Both the position numbers and the translations under genes were made by a program. A DNA stretch of 64,000 nt from Nectonema munidae (Eukaryota > Nematomorpha > Nectonematoida > Nectonematidae), in the NCBI GenBank assembly GCA_030549495.1, contig JAUIRK010000921.1:726501-790500 (forward strand), read 5' to 3'. The notes beneath the pieces are model-generated. The model made no database searches. It was given only the letters and a program-made list of their open reading frames with translations, and was not told the origin of the DNA. Shown in pieces: positions 22,936 through 33,362 of the stretch. Numbering within the stretch: the stretch's first letter is position 1; every line of letters begins with the position of its first letter.

Positions 22936-24681
22936 ATGAATAAACGAAAGACCTTTATTGAAGCCTGTAGCTTATTAAAAATTAGCAAATTATGTGACGA
23001 TGATTTAGATATTTCAGAATCTATAGAATTTTCAAATTTTTCAAGCGATGATGAAAACGTTGAAGAGAATTTTGACATGAATAATAATCTCCGAACTTTA
23101 GAGGAAGATTCAGAAGATATAGTTGTTTTTTCTGAAAATGAAAGTACAGATGATTCCCTTTCTAATGAAGAAGAAGGAGAAGAAGAAGCTGTAGGTGATG
23201 TAAAGTGGGATTATAAATTGAAAGATAATATTGTGCGTTTGAAGCGTAATATTGTCACAGAGAAAGCAAGAACCTGTACAAAAAGCGTCGACGAAAAAGA
23301 ATTATTTGATTTGACTTTACCTGAAGAAATTAGAAGACATATTCTAAGATTTACAAATCAAAAACTTTTTATGATCAAGGCTTCAAATCCATCTAAGTTT
23401 TCTTCAAAATTATTCTCAAAGTTTACTTATGATGAGTTTGAAGCTTCAATTGGTTTTCTTATCAGAGCAGGTGCGGATCGCGACAATTTTTGTGATTTGA
23501 ACGATTTTTATAAAGAAAAAGATAGCAAGCCTTTTTATAAAGCCTGTATGGCGTTTTCGCGTATGAAACTTTTCCTTAGGTGTCTAAGGTTTGACAATCT
23601 TATTACAAGAAGTCAAAGAAAAGAGAACGACAAACTTGCGGCTATAAGGGAAGTATGGGAACTGTTTCTACTTTCACAAAGACGTCACTACATTCCTGAA
23701 GAATTTCTAACAATAGACGAGCAATTAGTTGGGTATCGAGGTAAAATACCTGGCAAAACATACATGCCTTCAAAACCCAAAAAATATGGACTAAAGATAT
23801 TTTGGATTTGTGAGGCAAACTCAAGCTATGCTCTCAACGGAATAATTTATTTGGGTAGAGAAAATAATGCAAGAACAATAAATTTAGCTGAAAAAGTTTG
23901 CCTCGAGTTGGTGAAGCCTTTTGAAAAAACAGGAAGAAATATCACGCTTGACAACTTCTTTACAAGTCATAGTCTAGCAGTGAAACTTCTTGAAAAAAAA
24001 CTTACTTTAGTAGGAACGATTCGTCAAAATAAAAAAGAACTTCCATTATCATTCAAAAATTCAAAAGGTAGAGAAATAAACTCAACAGTTTTTAAGTATG
24101 ATAATAAAAACAAAATAGTAATTATGTCTTATGCTCCAAAAAAGAACAAAACCGTGTGTCTTTTGTCAAGCAACTTTTTTTCTTCGGATTTCGCTAATGA
24201 AAAAAGAGTACCAGATCTCATAAACTTTTACAATAAAACAAAAGGTGGCGTCGATCTAATGGACGAAAATGTAGAAGAATATACAGTCAGAAGAAAAACT
24301 GTACGCTGGCCATTAATCATATTTTTTAACATGCTTGATGTTTCATGCCTAAATGCTTACATAATGGCAAAGAAAAATGGATATTGTCAGTCAAGAAAAA
24401 CTTTTCTAAAAGTCTTAGGGGAAAAACTTTCAGCAGCTAACATGGAAAAAAGGTTAAAAAATCCACATCTCTCTACCGAAATAAAGCATGTAATACGTTA
24501 TTTTTTATCGTATGCGCCCGTTTCATCTGATCTAAATAGAATAGCGCAAGAAACTCCAAGAAGATGTTTCATTTGTAAGAAGTCTACAAGAAAAAGATGC
24601 AACACTTGTTTGAAAGCGTGCTGTAAAGAACACTCCTGTGAAAAAAAAACTGTAAGTTGTACATTTTGCGAAAATTCATGA
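22936..24681 (+). CDS. piggyBac transposase, full length
   Basis: A 581-residue transposase of the DDE_Tnp_1_7 (piggyBac) family that excises and inserts DNA at TTAA in the nucleus. The start chosen is the first ATG (MNKRKTFIEACSLLK); an upstream non-ATG extension of the frame is unlikely. The N-terminus is acidic (about residues 20-90, many D/E/S). The catalytic aspartates are D261 (FLTIDEQLVGYRG), D339 (ITLDNFFTSHS), D440 and D443 (GGVDLMDENVEEY). Their spacing of 78, 101 and 3 residues equals that of the Trichoplusia piggyBac enzyme (268/346/447/450). MPSKPKKYGLKIFW after the first Asp is the usual family signature. The C-terminus is a cysteine-rich finger (about residues 545-580: CFICKK, CNTCLKACCKEHSC, CTFC). 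No stop or shift interrupts it. The gene sits alone between the element's terminal repeats. Confidence 0.95.
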   Translation: MNKRKTFIEACSLLKISKLCDDDLDISESIEFSNFSSDDENVEENFDMNNNLRTLEEDSEDIVVFSENESTDDSLSNEEEGEEEAVGDVKWDYKLKDNIVRLKRNIVTEKARTCTKSVDEKELFDLTLPEEIRRHILRFTNQKLFMIKASNPSKFSSKLFSKFTYDEFEASIGFLIRAGADRDNFCDLNDFYKEKDSKPFYKACMAFSRMKLFLRCLRFDNLITRSQRKENDKLAAIREVWELFLLSQRRHYIPEEFLTIDEQLVGYRGKIPGKTYMPSKPKKYGLKIFWICEANSSYALNGIIYLGRENNARTINLAEKVCLELVKPFEKTGRNITLDNFFTSHSLAVKLLEKKLTLVGTIRQNKKELPLSFKNSKGREINSTVFKYDNKNKIVIMSYAPKKNKTVCLLSSNFFSSDFANEKRVPDLINFYNKTKGGVDLMDENVEEYTVRRKTVRWPLIIFFNMLDVSCLNAYIMAKKNGYCQSRKTFLKVLGEKLSAANMEKRLKNPHLSTEIKHVIRYFLSYAPVSSDLNRIAQETPRRCFICKKSTRKRCNTCLKACCKEHSCEKKTVSCTFCENS

Positions 24682-24826
24682 AAATAAATACATTTAATAA
24701 CATTTTCTGTTACTTATATATGCCAAAACCAATTAATATAATATATATTATAGAAAAAGATAGTGACTACAAAATGTCACTTGTCCCAATTAGGTTGTTT
24801 AATTTTTCCATCCTAATAAGGGTTAA

Positions 24827-25930
24827 GAGAGCTTTCACAAATTATAGCAATAAATTTTTAGTCATCTTTGACCCCTTGTCAACTCTCTCAAGTTGACATA
24901 ATTTTGTTTTTCCGTCACTCGAAAAATATAATATATACCAGTTTTTTATATGCAATAGTATATCTAATTTCTAACATATGTATTTGGTATACTATTTTTA
25001 TTTATTTAATCAAAATATGTACAAAAAAATTAGAAAAATTTTATAATACACCTTTTTTAATTAAAGATGATTTTTACAGTGTTTTAATTTTTTTCATAAA
25101 AATCATGTCAGATTTTGACTACCCCTCCCTCCTGAGTTTGGGTTGCGTCATTTGTGAACGCTCTCTTAGTAGTATATTCGTGAATAAGTAAAAATGATTA
25201 GAAATGTTTAGATAAAACCAAAATCTCAACAAGAAAGTACACAAGTAAGCAAAGTATGCTTAAAACGTCCTTGTAGTTAAAGATCATCTTATGTTCACAT
25301 TTGAAGATGAAAATTCTCAACGAACTTACTTGACACATATAACAATCTCTATAAATGGCTTAGAAATTTTCTCAAGAAACTTTGAGAGTGCTTGAAGAAT
25401 ATGACAGTCTGAAAAGTATACGTGCTATTATACTGCAAAGCAAAAAAAATTCGCGATTTTCAGTTGAAAAAAGTTCGTGTGTTTATTTTTACAGGCAATC
25501 ATATATAGCTAAAGAGTTTGTTTAAGAAAATGTTTAAACGATCTCAGTTATGATCAAAGGCTTATTTATGAATACAGCAAAGATTACATTTGAATAAGAA
25601 GGTTGTGTTCTTTTCAAAATAGGTGCTTCTGATCATTCAAAATGGTAGACTCTTCCAACAAAACTTCTCTGCTCATACACAAGAGACAAAGAGCGAAGTA
25701 ATAATAATTAGAAAAAATATTTACTGTAATTTTCAAGTTATACATCATATTTCTGAAGAACAAACACATCAACTAATGGAAACTTATAGCGAACCAATTA
25801 TTCCAGATCTTCTTACTTTTTCTTCTCACTTTCAAGGTGTTGAAAGAATTGCAGAATTAGATATGGTTTTGAAAACCACCATAAATCTATTTTGACAAAA
25901 CTATTAAGCATAGCTAGCATGTCTTTTTTT
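24827..25930 (+). pseudogene. Downstream part of the interrupted transposon ORF, broken
   Basis: Frames after 25200 give ETLRVLEEYDSLKSIRAIIL, then IGASDHSKW..TLPTKLLCSYTRDKE, and in a third frame TFSSHFQGVERIAELDMVLK. These echo successive motifs of an uncharacterised arthropod/cnidarian transposon protein family ('…IVDNT..NTG…', '…SHARWLT.ANR.LRLY…', '…CHSQ.VER.V…'). Order and strand agree with the fragment at 21900-22519, so the piggyBac insertion probably split one already decaying element. An additional patch (CTACCCCTCCCTCCTGAG, then TTGCGTCATTTGTG) at about 25118-25155 is GC-richer and unexplained. Confidence 0.4.
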
Positions 25931-27256
25931 ATGTCAAAGTGAGATTATTTTCAATTTTATAATAGTTTATACTTTTAAATCAAAATTATTACTTGTTTTT
26001 TAATTATTTTTTTTATCAAATATTCAAAAAATTTAAGCAATTAATTTATTTAGAATATATCTGTTGTTTCAGCTTTATCCATGTTGTATATTCAATGATA
26101 ATAATTTGTGGTATATGTGTTATTTTTGAAGCTAATCTAACAACTATATACCGTCTCAAAGTGCGATTTTGATAAATTAAAAATCAACCTCTCGGTTCCT
26201 GAAATTACCTTGTATCTAATCATCATGTTGTCTCCATCTGTTCTCGAACATACGATATCTGTTTTACTCAAGTTTTTTCCGACTTAAAACCCATTTCACA
26301 CCACTATTCAACGCATCAACCATTATTTAAAAAATAACTTATGCAAGCTCCATGTATGATAACAATTAATTAAAAATAAGTTATGCAAGCCATATTATGA
26401 TAAGCGGGCAACTTATTTCTTAAATTTGATTAAATCAGTGCGTTAGACCTTAGAATATAATCAGAAACAAAAAGAGTTGTACCGGATTTAATTTTCCTTC
26501 TTTGACTTCTAAACATTTTCGATAGAAAAATTCTCTCTTTCTTGAATTCCATCACTTTCCTTGTCATCAAGTGCCATGATTGGTTTTGGCAGTCTTAAAT
26601 CTTTCCCTTTTATATCCAAGTCTGATCTCATCTAACTTCTTTTTATATTCTCATTCTTCAATAATAATTTTTCCAATCAGTTTATTATTATAAGTTGTAA
26701 AGCTCTATCAGTCATCATTCTTTTTGTGAAAATTATCTCTTCTTCAGGCACTAATACTTCGCTATTTCGTTTACCTTTTTTTCTCTGGTCCAAATTTTTG
26801 GCAACAGCTTATTTTCAAATCCTTACATTTTTTGACCGTTGCGATATTTTGTATTATAAAATAAACATTAAGAATTCTCTATGAAAACTTTCTATACTTT
26901 CGCAGATTTTACGATCAGAAAAAATTATCAATGCCATCTTTTGTGTAAAGTTTTTTTTATTTCTTCCAGAACATGTTTTGATTCTTTTCTTTCCAGTTTT
27001 AAATTTTCGTTCCTTCCCCATATTAGACATAAAACATAACAAAACTTGTTGATAAGTTTGAGACTTTGATTTGCAAATACAGTGCATAAAGTAATTTACT
27101 AATGTGAAAAATATAGTGTGTGAAACATTTTTAAGAATGTGATTTCTAAATGTTGTAAAAGTGGAGTTTAAGTAAAATGTCCGAAATTGGTTGTGCATTT
27201 TTTCCTTTCATTTTAATAATGGAATATTTAACAAATTGTTAATTGAAATAATTCAA
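25931..27256. other. No clear gene; short tandem duplication
   Basis: At about 26327-26405 a 40-45 bp unit occurs twice (AAAATAACTTATGCAAGC… and AAAATAAGTTATGCAAGC…). Minus-strand frames around 26900-26500 are K/E-rich with stops (e.g. KKCKDLKISCCQKFGPEKK) and may be decayed coding sequence, but no family was recognised. Confidence 0.3.
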
Positions 27257-27373
27257 TTAACCCATTTTGGTTTACGCAAAGCAGACATTTTTTTTACTAA
27301 TCTCTATTGAATTCCATTGGAAATTCGAGTTTGCCGGCGTTTCTCTATAAGAACAATAACCCAAATGGGTTAT
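27257..27373 (+). mobile_element. Decayed TTAA family I-like repeat
   Basis: The left end TTAACCCATTTTGGTTTACG, then CAAAGCAGACATTT; the right end CCCAAATGGGTTAT. The ends and one GCAGACA site agree with family I, but the interior differs and the right border TTAA has become TTAT. Length is about 117 bp. Confidence 0.5.
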
Positions 27374-27959
27374 ACTTAAATTTGAATCAATTAAATTGTT
27401 TGTTTCTAAAGTGAAAGTATTGTACGAAAAATTAAGATGTACTTTAGGTACCAACTGATACCTACTATACCTCAAATTTTGTATTTATGCTTCTTGTTTC
27501 ATTTCTAACAAAATAATTTCTATAAAAACTAATTTGTTCAATTGAAGCTTTCAGTTTTTTAGGGTTTAAGATTCCTTGAAGTATATGGCTCTTTAGTTTT
27601 TACTTCATTCGACTATGAAGCATTTTTGTCTGAGGCTCGAAGCTATGATATCACTCGAAAAATATTCAACGCCTAGCTAAATCAAATATAAGGGAGTGTC
27701 TGAGACGAGTGGTTGGTTTGCTTGCTTGCTCTATCTAGTTATTATGTCATTGCTGCATACAAAGAGAATCTTATGAATTTTAAACAGACAAAAAAGTGTC
27801 ATTAGTCTGTGCACTCACTGTCTGCTTCACAGACTTGTCTGTTCTAAGTCACGCTGACGTAGTTGATTTATCCTTACAACTAATTTTATATACTTTCGAA
27901 TGTGCTGTAGAGTTTCAATCTTATCTTAATGTTAGTTCAATTTGTTAGTGATATATTCC
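27374..27959. other. No gene seen
   Basis: AT-rich without recognisable protein or repeat features. Confidence 0.35.
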
Positions 27960-28419
27960 CAGCCGTAGCTAAAAAGGAGGCTCTCCCTCTCCTTACGGTT
28001 GCCGGCTTTTTAAAATAATAATCAAACCGGGATAAAATGGTATTGAAAAATGTTAAGAATTAAAGTTTGTATTTCTAATAAAAAATAATTAATATGAAAA
28101 ATACTTTGAAAGTAAAAGATAAGTTATTATACTAAGAAAGACAACCTTTTTTTTACATATCAGATTAGTGAATGAAAAACTGGGATTCTTATAAATCCTC
28201 TCGAATTCTGTTCTTAAACGAGGACAACTGAGACATCTAGCAAGCCTATCCCTCTCCCACTCTTTATCATAAAGATTATAAAATATGGTAGAGTTTGGAT
28301 GTATCTCTATTTTTAAACTCTCATAAAATGTGTTTTAGGCTGCGAAATCGCAAATTTTAAAGGGATAGAAGGCGAATTTTTTAAACAAAAACTTGTTAGC
28401 CCCCAGATTACGCCATCTG
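27960..28419. mobile_element. Possible hAT-like MITE
   Basis: The left end CAGCCGTAGCTAAAAAGG and, on the reverse strand, the right end CAGATGGCGTAATCTGGGGG both resemble the CAG…CGTAGC(C/T)A terminus type seen at 7389-7721. The flanking octamers do not match well. A (TTA)n tract follows directly at 28419-28442. Confidence is limited because only the ends support it. Confidence 0.35.
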
Positions 28420-28544
28420 ATTATTATTATTATTATTATTATCATTAGCGTAATATGTCAGTCAAATAAAAGTAATTTTTATTTCAGACTTAGATGAGTA
28501 TTTCTTTTAAAGGGAAGACAATCACAATTTTTGTTAAACTTTAT

Positions 28545-28826
28545 CAGCAACAGCAGCGATAAAAAGTGTAAATTTAGCCAACCTACATAAAAAGCAGTGG
28601 TTGGTACTGCTGACGGACCAAAAATCAAATCAAATCAAAAAAAGTAAATCAATGTGTGTATTTGGGGAAAAGTGAAGAGATCGATTTTGTGGAGATATTC
28701 GCGAAGTAGAGTTGATTTGTTGGTTCTAAGTTGTGCACGTGTTTGTCTTGCTTTAATGTGTCGTGTAGCGGCGAAATGCTTATAACCTTATTAGGTTTAC
28801 GTGTAGAGATCGACTCACCATTCCTG
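28545..28826 (-). mobile_element. LINE 3'-end copy, same family as 6520-7930
   Basis: Minus-strand translation gives RKPNKVISISP…QDKHVHNLEP, parallel to KPNKVINICP…THLHNFEQ in the first LINE. The non-coding tail (GCCAACCTACATAAAA, GTTGGTACTGCTGAC) matches 6570-6612. It is a 5'-truncated, decayed copy, as is typical for LINEs. Confidence 0.7.
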
Positions 28827-28827
28827 A

Positions 28828-28964
28828 TTAGCCCTTTGTGACCAGTGTGTCATATATGATACATAAACAAGTTTACCTTTGTCTGCTTTTTCAAATAGTT
28901 TTGTATATTAATCTTCTGCTTTTTAATAAATATCGTCTTGTTTTTCTGGTAATGAAAGGGTTAA
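28828..28964 (+). mobile_element. TTAA family I-like MITE (diverged copy)
   Basis: It runs from TTAGCCCTTTGTGACCAG to TGGTAATGAAAGGGTTAA, 137 bp. Interior blocks match family I in order (TTTGTCTGCTTTTTCAAATA, ATATCGTCTTG). It lies only 23 bp from the next copy, in the same orientation. Confidence 0.65.
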
Positions 28965-28987
28965 GGGGCTCCGTAAAGGGTGCTCGC

Positions 28988-29123
28988 TTAACCCATTTAC
29001 TGCCAATGTTCCTATTTTGGAACAAGTAATTTAATCTTCGTCTGCTTTTTTCAATGACTTTGAATATAAATCGTCTGCATTTTTTTAGATATCGTCTGCT
29101 TTGCTTGGCCTTAAATGGGTTAA
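28988..29123 (+). mobile_element. TTAA family I MITE, 136 bp
   Basis: It begins TTAACCCATTTACTGCCAAT and ends GGCCTTAAATGGGTTAA. The interior contains ATTTTGGAACAAGTAATTTA and three TCGTCTGC-type sites. It is near-identical to the copies at 14380 and 19744 (reverse orientation), with TTAA on both borders. Confidence 0.85.
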
Positions 29124-29839
29124 TCAAGGTCGAATTAACTGAATCAGCATTATTTGTGAAGTTTAGACAGGTGGTGGTTGTTAAAGCAAGTGGGACTGTT
29201 TTTTAAAAAGTACAGAATTGTTGCTTGCGAAATAATAATATAAAGCTTTTTCTCTTTTAAAAAGTAAAATATCATAATACCAATCAAAATCATTTGTTCT
29301 TCTGCATAGATCGTAATATCCTTGCAGAAAAATAAACAAAGGAATATCCAAATCAGTCTGGTCCTCATAGTATACAGACCAGGACTGAACTAGGCTGTCT
29401 ATAGTTTATACCGAACTTTAATATAAAGCGACCAGATCAGAATGGCCTAACGAAATTAAGGACCATACCAAAATGAGGCACTAGGAACTTGTTCAAAGCT
29501 TGTTTGACATTTATAGCAAGTTATATTAAATTTATATAAAGTTTAAAACGGTACAGTTTTAATTAAAGTGGGAAGTCTCATGACGATAAAATGTTAAGTC
29601 TGAGATCATACTCTGGTAGTGAATCCAAAATCTGAATAGATTGATTTTAATCCAGATTCAAAAACTTTTGATAATTGATAAGTATTATTTGTGACGCCCG
29701 AACCCATCCTTTCCGATATCGTGGTCCCACCCAGAATGCTGGGCCCAAATCTACCTCGACTTTCCATCCCGCTAAACGACTAATACGGCCCTCGTTACTG
29801 CATAACGAATACCTCGATATATATTATTTTACAAGAATG
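29124..29839. other. No recognised gene
   Basis: A 109-codon plus-strand frame (29675-30004) overlaps the inverted repeat described next and has no recognised domain. A GC-richer patch at 29695-29810 is unexplained and may be part of the same repeat unit. Confidence 0.3.
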
Positions 29840-30015
29840 TATGTTAAGCTGAGTGAACGATACAATCTTAACGCGAACGCTCCCAAAGTGGGGAAAATCT
29901 TAATATCTAGTGGTAGCTGCTTGATTACTACCAAATTTAGAATCGGGTCGCCAGAGCACTATCTACCCGTATTTGAATTCTTCAAAAGAAGAAAACCAGG
30001 ATAAAAAACCGGCAT
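29840..30015 (+). repeat. Left arm of a 3.2-kb-spaced inverted repeat
   Basis: About 165 bp from ACGATACAATCTTAACGCGA to GAAAACCAGGATAAAAAA match the reverse complement of 33192-33362 with moderate divergence. Shared blocks include CGATACAATC, GATTACTA, AGAATCGG, CGCCAGAGCACTA and AAAACCAGGATAAAAAA. It may be two oppositely oriented copies of a dispersed repeat flanking a piggyBac and a LINE remnant. Confidence 0.65.
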
Positions 30016-30254
30016 CACTATTCTTTCAAACATAGAGATTTAGTAAGGAAAGTGCTTCGCTATCTTCCTACCTACATAATACTTAAACTAAATTATTTGT
30101 CCGAATAATGAAAACTGAAGAAAAACATAAGAACTAAGAAATGAAAGCAATTAAAAAAAATTAAAATAGAAATTATTCCGTATGAATAAAAGTTACACTA
30201 CTTGAGAACAGATCGTGAGATTTGTTACTATAAGCTTTTTGTAAGACAAATTAA

Positions 30255-30327
30255 CAATCAATGCTCTTTAATACAAATCTTCTGCTTTACATTAGATATG
30301 GTCTGATTATTCTGGTCTAACCCTCGC
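30255..30327 (-). mobile_element. Truncated TTAA family II repeat
   Basis: On the reverse strand it reads GACCAGAATAATCAGACCAT, then AATGTAAAGCAGAAGATTTG and TATTAAAGAGCATT, matching copy 3 at 12620-12685. Only one end is preserved. Confidence 0.6.
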
Positions 30328-31139
30328 ACGGTTGGAGATTTCAATTACTTAGGATGGTCTTGAAGGGCCGATGAGACCTTGTTTCATTTTTTATCAAAAA
30401 AACAATTTTTTATACACATTTTCAGTATTAGAATTTAAATAAAGCATTAATTTTTACATTTTTTTCTTTTCTTGAATTCTTTATTTTACTTTTTGAAATT
30501 ATTTAACGCCATCTACAATCACTTATTTTTTTAATTTGCCCCTAAAATGATCTTGAGTGAATAATTTTTTATGCAGTAAAGATAATTTGGTTCATCAACC
30601 CTCGCAAGACGTAACGGGAGTTTTACGTAAGCTCAAATCTTCAGAGCTTGATTTGATGAACTATTTAATATGAAACCTAATATAAAAACACAATGTAAAT
30701 TCTTCAAATGGTCTAAATTCATGAAATTTATCGTCCTTCAATTCTTAAAAGAAATACCACCTCCTTATCTAAACATGTTCAAAAAATTAACGCCATCTAT
30801 AAAAAAATCAAATTTTGAAAAGTACGTTTGAATATTTATCAGACACATAAAGGAATAATTTTGACAAATTTATATATGAATATGAATGACAAAAGTCTAA
30901 TCATTATTTTGAAACTTATATTTTGTATGATTCCAACAAATTGGTTCATTACATTTACCATCTTTTCTTGTTGCTGTTTTTTTTTGATTTGTAAGTAAAT
31001 ACATGGGATTAATTGCGTGACAAATTTATCGAAAGCCCAAAAATCTTTTAAAAAACTTCAATTATATAAGAAGAAAAATTAACATGATTTATATTTCAAC
31101 TTTTGAAAATTTTATTATATAAAAAAAGCAAACATTAAT
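30328..31139. other. No gene; possible piggyBac-type ends
   Basis: TAACCCTCGCACGGTTGG at 30328 and CAACCCTCGCAAGACGTAAC at 30599 resemble each other and begin like piggyBac termini (AACCC…). One may be the end belonging to the piggyBac remnant that follows, but no partner end was found on the far side. Confidence 0.3.
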
Positions 31140-32080
31140 ATAATATAAGCTATATATAAAAAAAATGGTGCACACAATCATAAACAAGCATAAACCGGCA
31201 GATAAATAACAATACCCACGAGAAGGTGTTGTAGGAAGTATAGCATCTTCTTCAACACCAAAAAATCGAATCAAATCTCTAGTGACTCCATGAGTAGGAG
31301 GATCATTCCGTCTGACTTTCATTGAAATCTCGCCAAGTTTGAGGGATAAATCTCTCAAAAAATATTTCCTTCCACTTTTGTGGGAAGATGGGAACTCTTC
31401 CTCAGAATTATTCAGCTATTCTAAGCAGAAATATCTAGATAATTGCAAAAGAGCAAAAAAGCCATTTCCTTGAAGGTTTGTAACATGTAAACTATCTAAG
31501 CATTTTATTAGATATATCAACACCACATTTAAACTTGTTATACTCTAGGATAGTTTCTGGTTTAGTGCGTTCGCCTATCGGCTCTATTTTACCAAGGTGT
31601 TGGGATGAAAAGATATATACTACTTTAAAGTTTTTTTTCGCGTGCTTGTGAGGTATATAAGCGGTTAGCGAAGCATGCTCGGTGTATAGAAACGTACTCT
31701 CGTATTCGGCAAGTTTCAAATCTTTCAGATAATTAGGCCTACGTTTAACAATTTCTTCAGAAGAAAAGTAATTTTTGTCAGCTAACACAGATACATAGAT
31801 TTCAGGCTTGAAAATATAAAAAGTTCGAGCATCGTTACAATGATAACATTTTATGCCATAGTGGTCAGGCTTTGATTGATCATAAATTTTCAATGAAGTT
31901 CGTCCTTTGAATTTTATAAGTTGCTCGTCAATTGTGATGAAGTCTTGAGGAGTGAAATATTTGCTACACGTTCGAAAAAAATGATCGTGTAAAAAGCGGA
32001 GAGCAGAAATTTTATCGGTTGAACTTCTTTGACTTTTGTTGTCAAAACAAATGAATTTGTGAATCAAAAGAAACATGTCT
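31140..32080 (-). pseudogene. piggyBac transposase remnant, second lineage
   Basis: The minus-strand frame from 32076 reads RFLHDHFFRTC, FITIDEQLIKFKGRTSLKIY, DQSKPDHYGIKCYHCNDART and, later, KPETILEYNKFKCGVDISNK. These are the first and third catalytic-aspartate regions of a piggyBac transposase. The second region is shortened (VLADKNYFSSEEIV). A further frame at 31400-31190 gives YFLRDLSLKLGEISMKV, then THGVTRDLIRFFGVEED, the usual C-terminal part. Internal deletion and frame changes make it non-functional. It is unlike the intact element at 22520 in sequence, so it belongs to a different lineage. Confidence 0.8.
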
Positions 32081-32199
32081 CAATTCAAAGCTGCTTTGAC
32101 AAAAGGCTCACCATTTTTGTGAGAAAAAAAGATATTTTATGTCTAAGTGTTGATCTCTACACTGGCCAATATGAAGCAAGCAAGCAATGTATGCGGGGA

Positions 32200-32740
32200 A
32201 ATCTCCCATACAGAATTTTCGATAACAGTAGTATAAACTTTCAGAACATATGTGTATATTACTCCCCTGAGCGTGTACCGCATATTTGCAAACACATTAC
32301 GGACGTAAATACCATATTAGGGAGGTATTTCACTGGATGGAACCTTAAGCAAGTTCATCTTCTTCTTTGGCGCTAATTGTCCCAAAAATAACCCCCATCA
32401 ACTATAGGGAATATTCCCCGAGTTTGCCACCTAAAATATCTAGGAATCAATTGGGATGCAAGATTTCGTTTTCATCGTGAAGCTCACGAAAAGATTAATG
32501 GAGGGTAGAAAAGATCTAGTGCTATATGGATGTCTTAAATACCGTGGGGTCAATTCCACGGCGGTAGACAAGGTCATTAAAACCCTAACAATGGCGAAAT
32601 TGACTTATGGTAACTCCATTTTGGGTTGCCTTCCCTCAACTTGGATCAACAAAATAGACGACCTTGTGTACACACTTTTTGGAACTGTTTATGGCAATCC
32701 TTTCACTATTGCTCATAGCCGGACCTCCTTTTCTTGATTC
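32200..32740 (+). pseudogene. LINE reverse transcriptase C-terminal fragment
   Basis: Plus-strand frames give CHLKYLGINWDARFRFHREA, then VIKTLTMAKLTYGNSILGCL and PSTWINKIDDLVYTLFGT. 'KYLG…D.RL.F..H' followed by a 'L…LTYG…..' block is the standard layout downstream of the RT catalytic core in non-LTR elements. Frames shift near 32440. The clade cannot be fixed. Sequence up to 32100 in the same orientation may be its upstream part. Confidence 0.55.
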
Positions 32741-33191
32741 CAGAAAAGGTTGGAGAAATTAAATAAAGTTTATTGAAAAACTAACGACACAAGCATTGCC
32801 TAAAATTATGCCACGCTTTGAAGCTCACGCAAACCCAGGCTGACGCGTTTATGGGGGTATATGCTAAAAAAAGTTATTCTAAGTAAGCAAAACCCATATA
32901 CAATAGCCCCACGCAATAGGGAATTTTGCGTTCTGCGATATAGTTCTGTTTTTTTCTGAGTTCTAGATCCACCTACTTAAATTTAGGATTGGCACAATGT
33001 ATAAGCCCCAAAAGGAGTAGTTTGTCCCTAACCTAGCATGCCCTAAATTTTCTATACCTTTCGTAACTTTTATAACATGTATCAAACATTATTTATTAAT
33101 AACATATACGTTATTGCATGCCTCCTAACTTTTGTATTTTTTTGTAACATATTTATTTATCATATTCTTTTATCTACGGACAAGCTACATT
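32741..33191. other. Probable repeat-derived sequence, no gene
   Basis: A GC-richer patch at 32760-33060 follows the LINE fragment and may be its 3' part. No open frame of note was found. Confidence 0.3.
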
Positions 33192-33362
33192 CCGTGGTGC
33201 TCATTTTTTATCCTGGTTTTCTTCTTCCTCTGAAGAATCTAAAGGTCTTTACGGTTAGGTAGTGCTCTGGCGATCCGATTCTAACCTTGTTAGTAATCAA
33301 GCTATCACTAGACATTAGATTGTTTCCCAAATTGGGAGCTTTCATGTTAGGATTGTATCGTT
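33192..33362 (-). repeat. Right arm of the inverted repeat
   Basis: The reverse complement begins CGATACAATCCTAACATGAA and ends AAAACCAGGATAAAAAATGA, aligning with 29840-30015. The arms face each other across about 3.2 kb of transposon debris. Confidence 0.65.

Larger units (their letters stand above)
22520..24826 (+). mobile_element. Intact piggyBac element, 2.3 kb
   Basis: The element is bounded by TTAA at 22520-22523 and TTAA at 24823-24826. Terminal repeats are CCCTTATCAGGAT (left) and CCCTTATTAGGAT (right, reverse strand), 12 of 13 matching. Subterminal palindromes lie at 22540-22558, 22716-22738 and 24762-24781. The single uninterrupted transposase gene at 22936-24681 has all catalytic aspartates. 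Intact ends, target duplication and ORF suggest a young and possibly active copy. It appears to have inserted into an older transposon ORF. Confidence 0.9.

Noticed and set aside
25118-25160. GC-rich patch CTACCCCTCCCTCCTGAG as a transposon terminus
   Set aside because: It recalls ends of some insect repeats, but no partner end or duplication was found.
29675-30004. 109-codon frame (CDARTHPFRYRG…)
   Set aside because: No domain recognised, and its second half is one arm of an inverted repeat, so it is probably repeat sequence.
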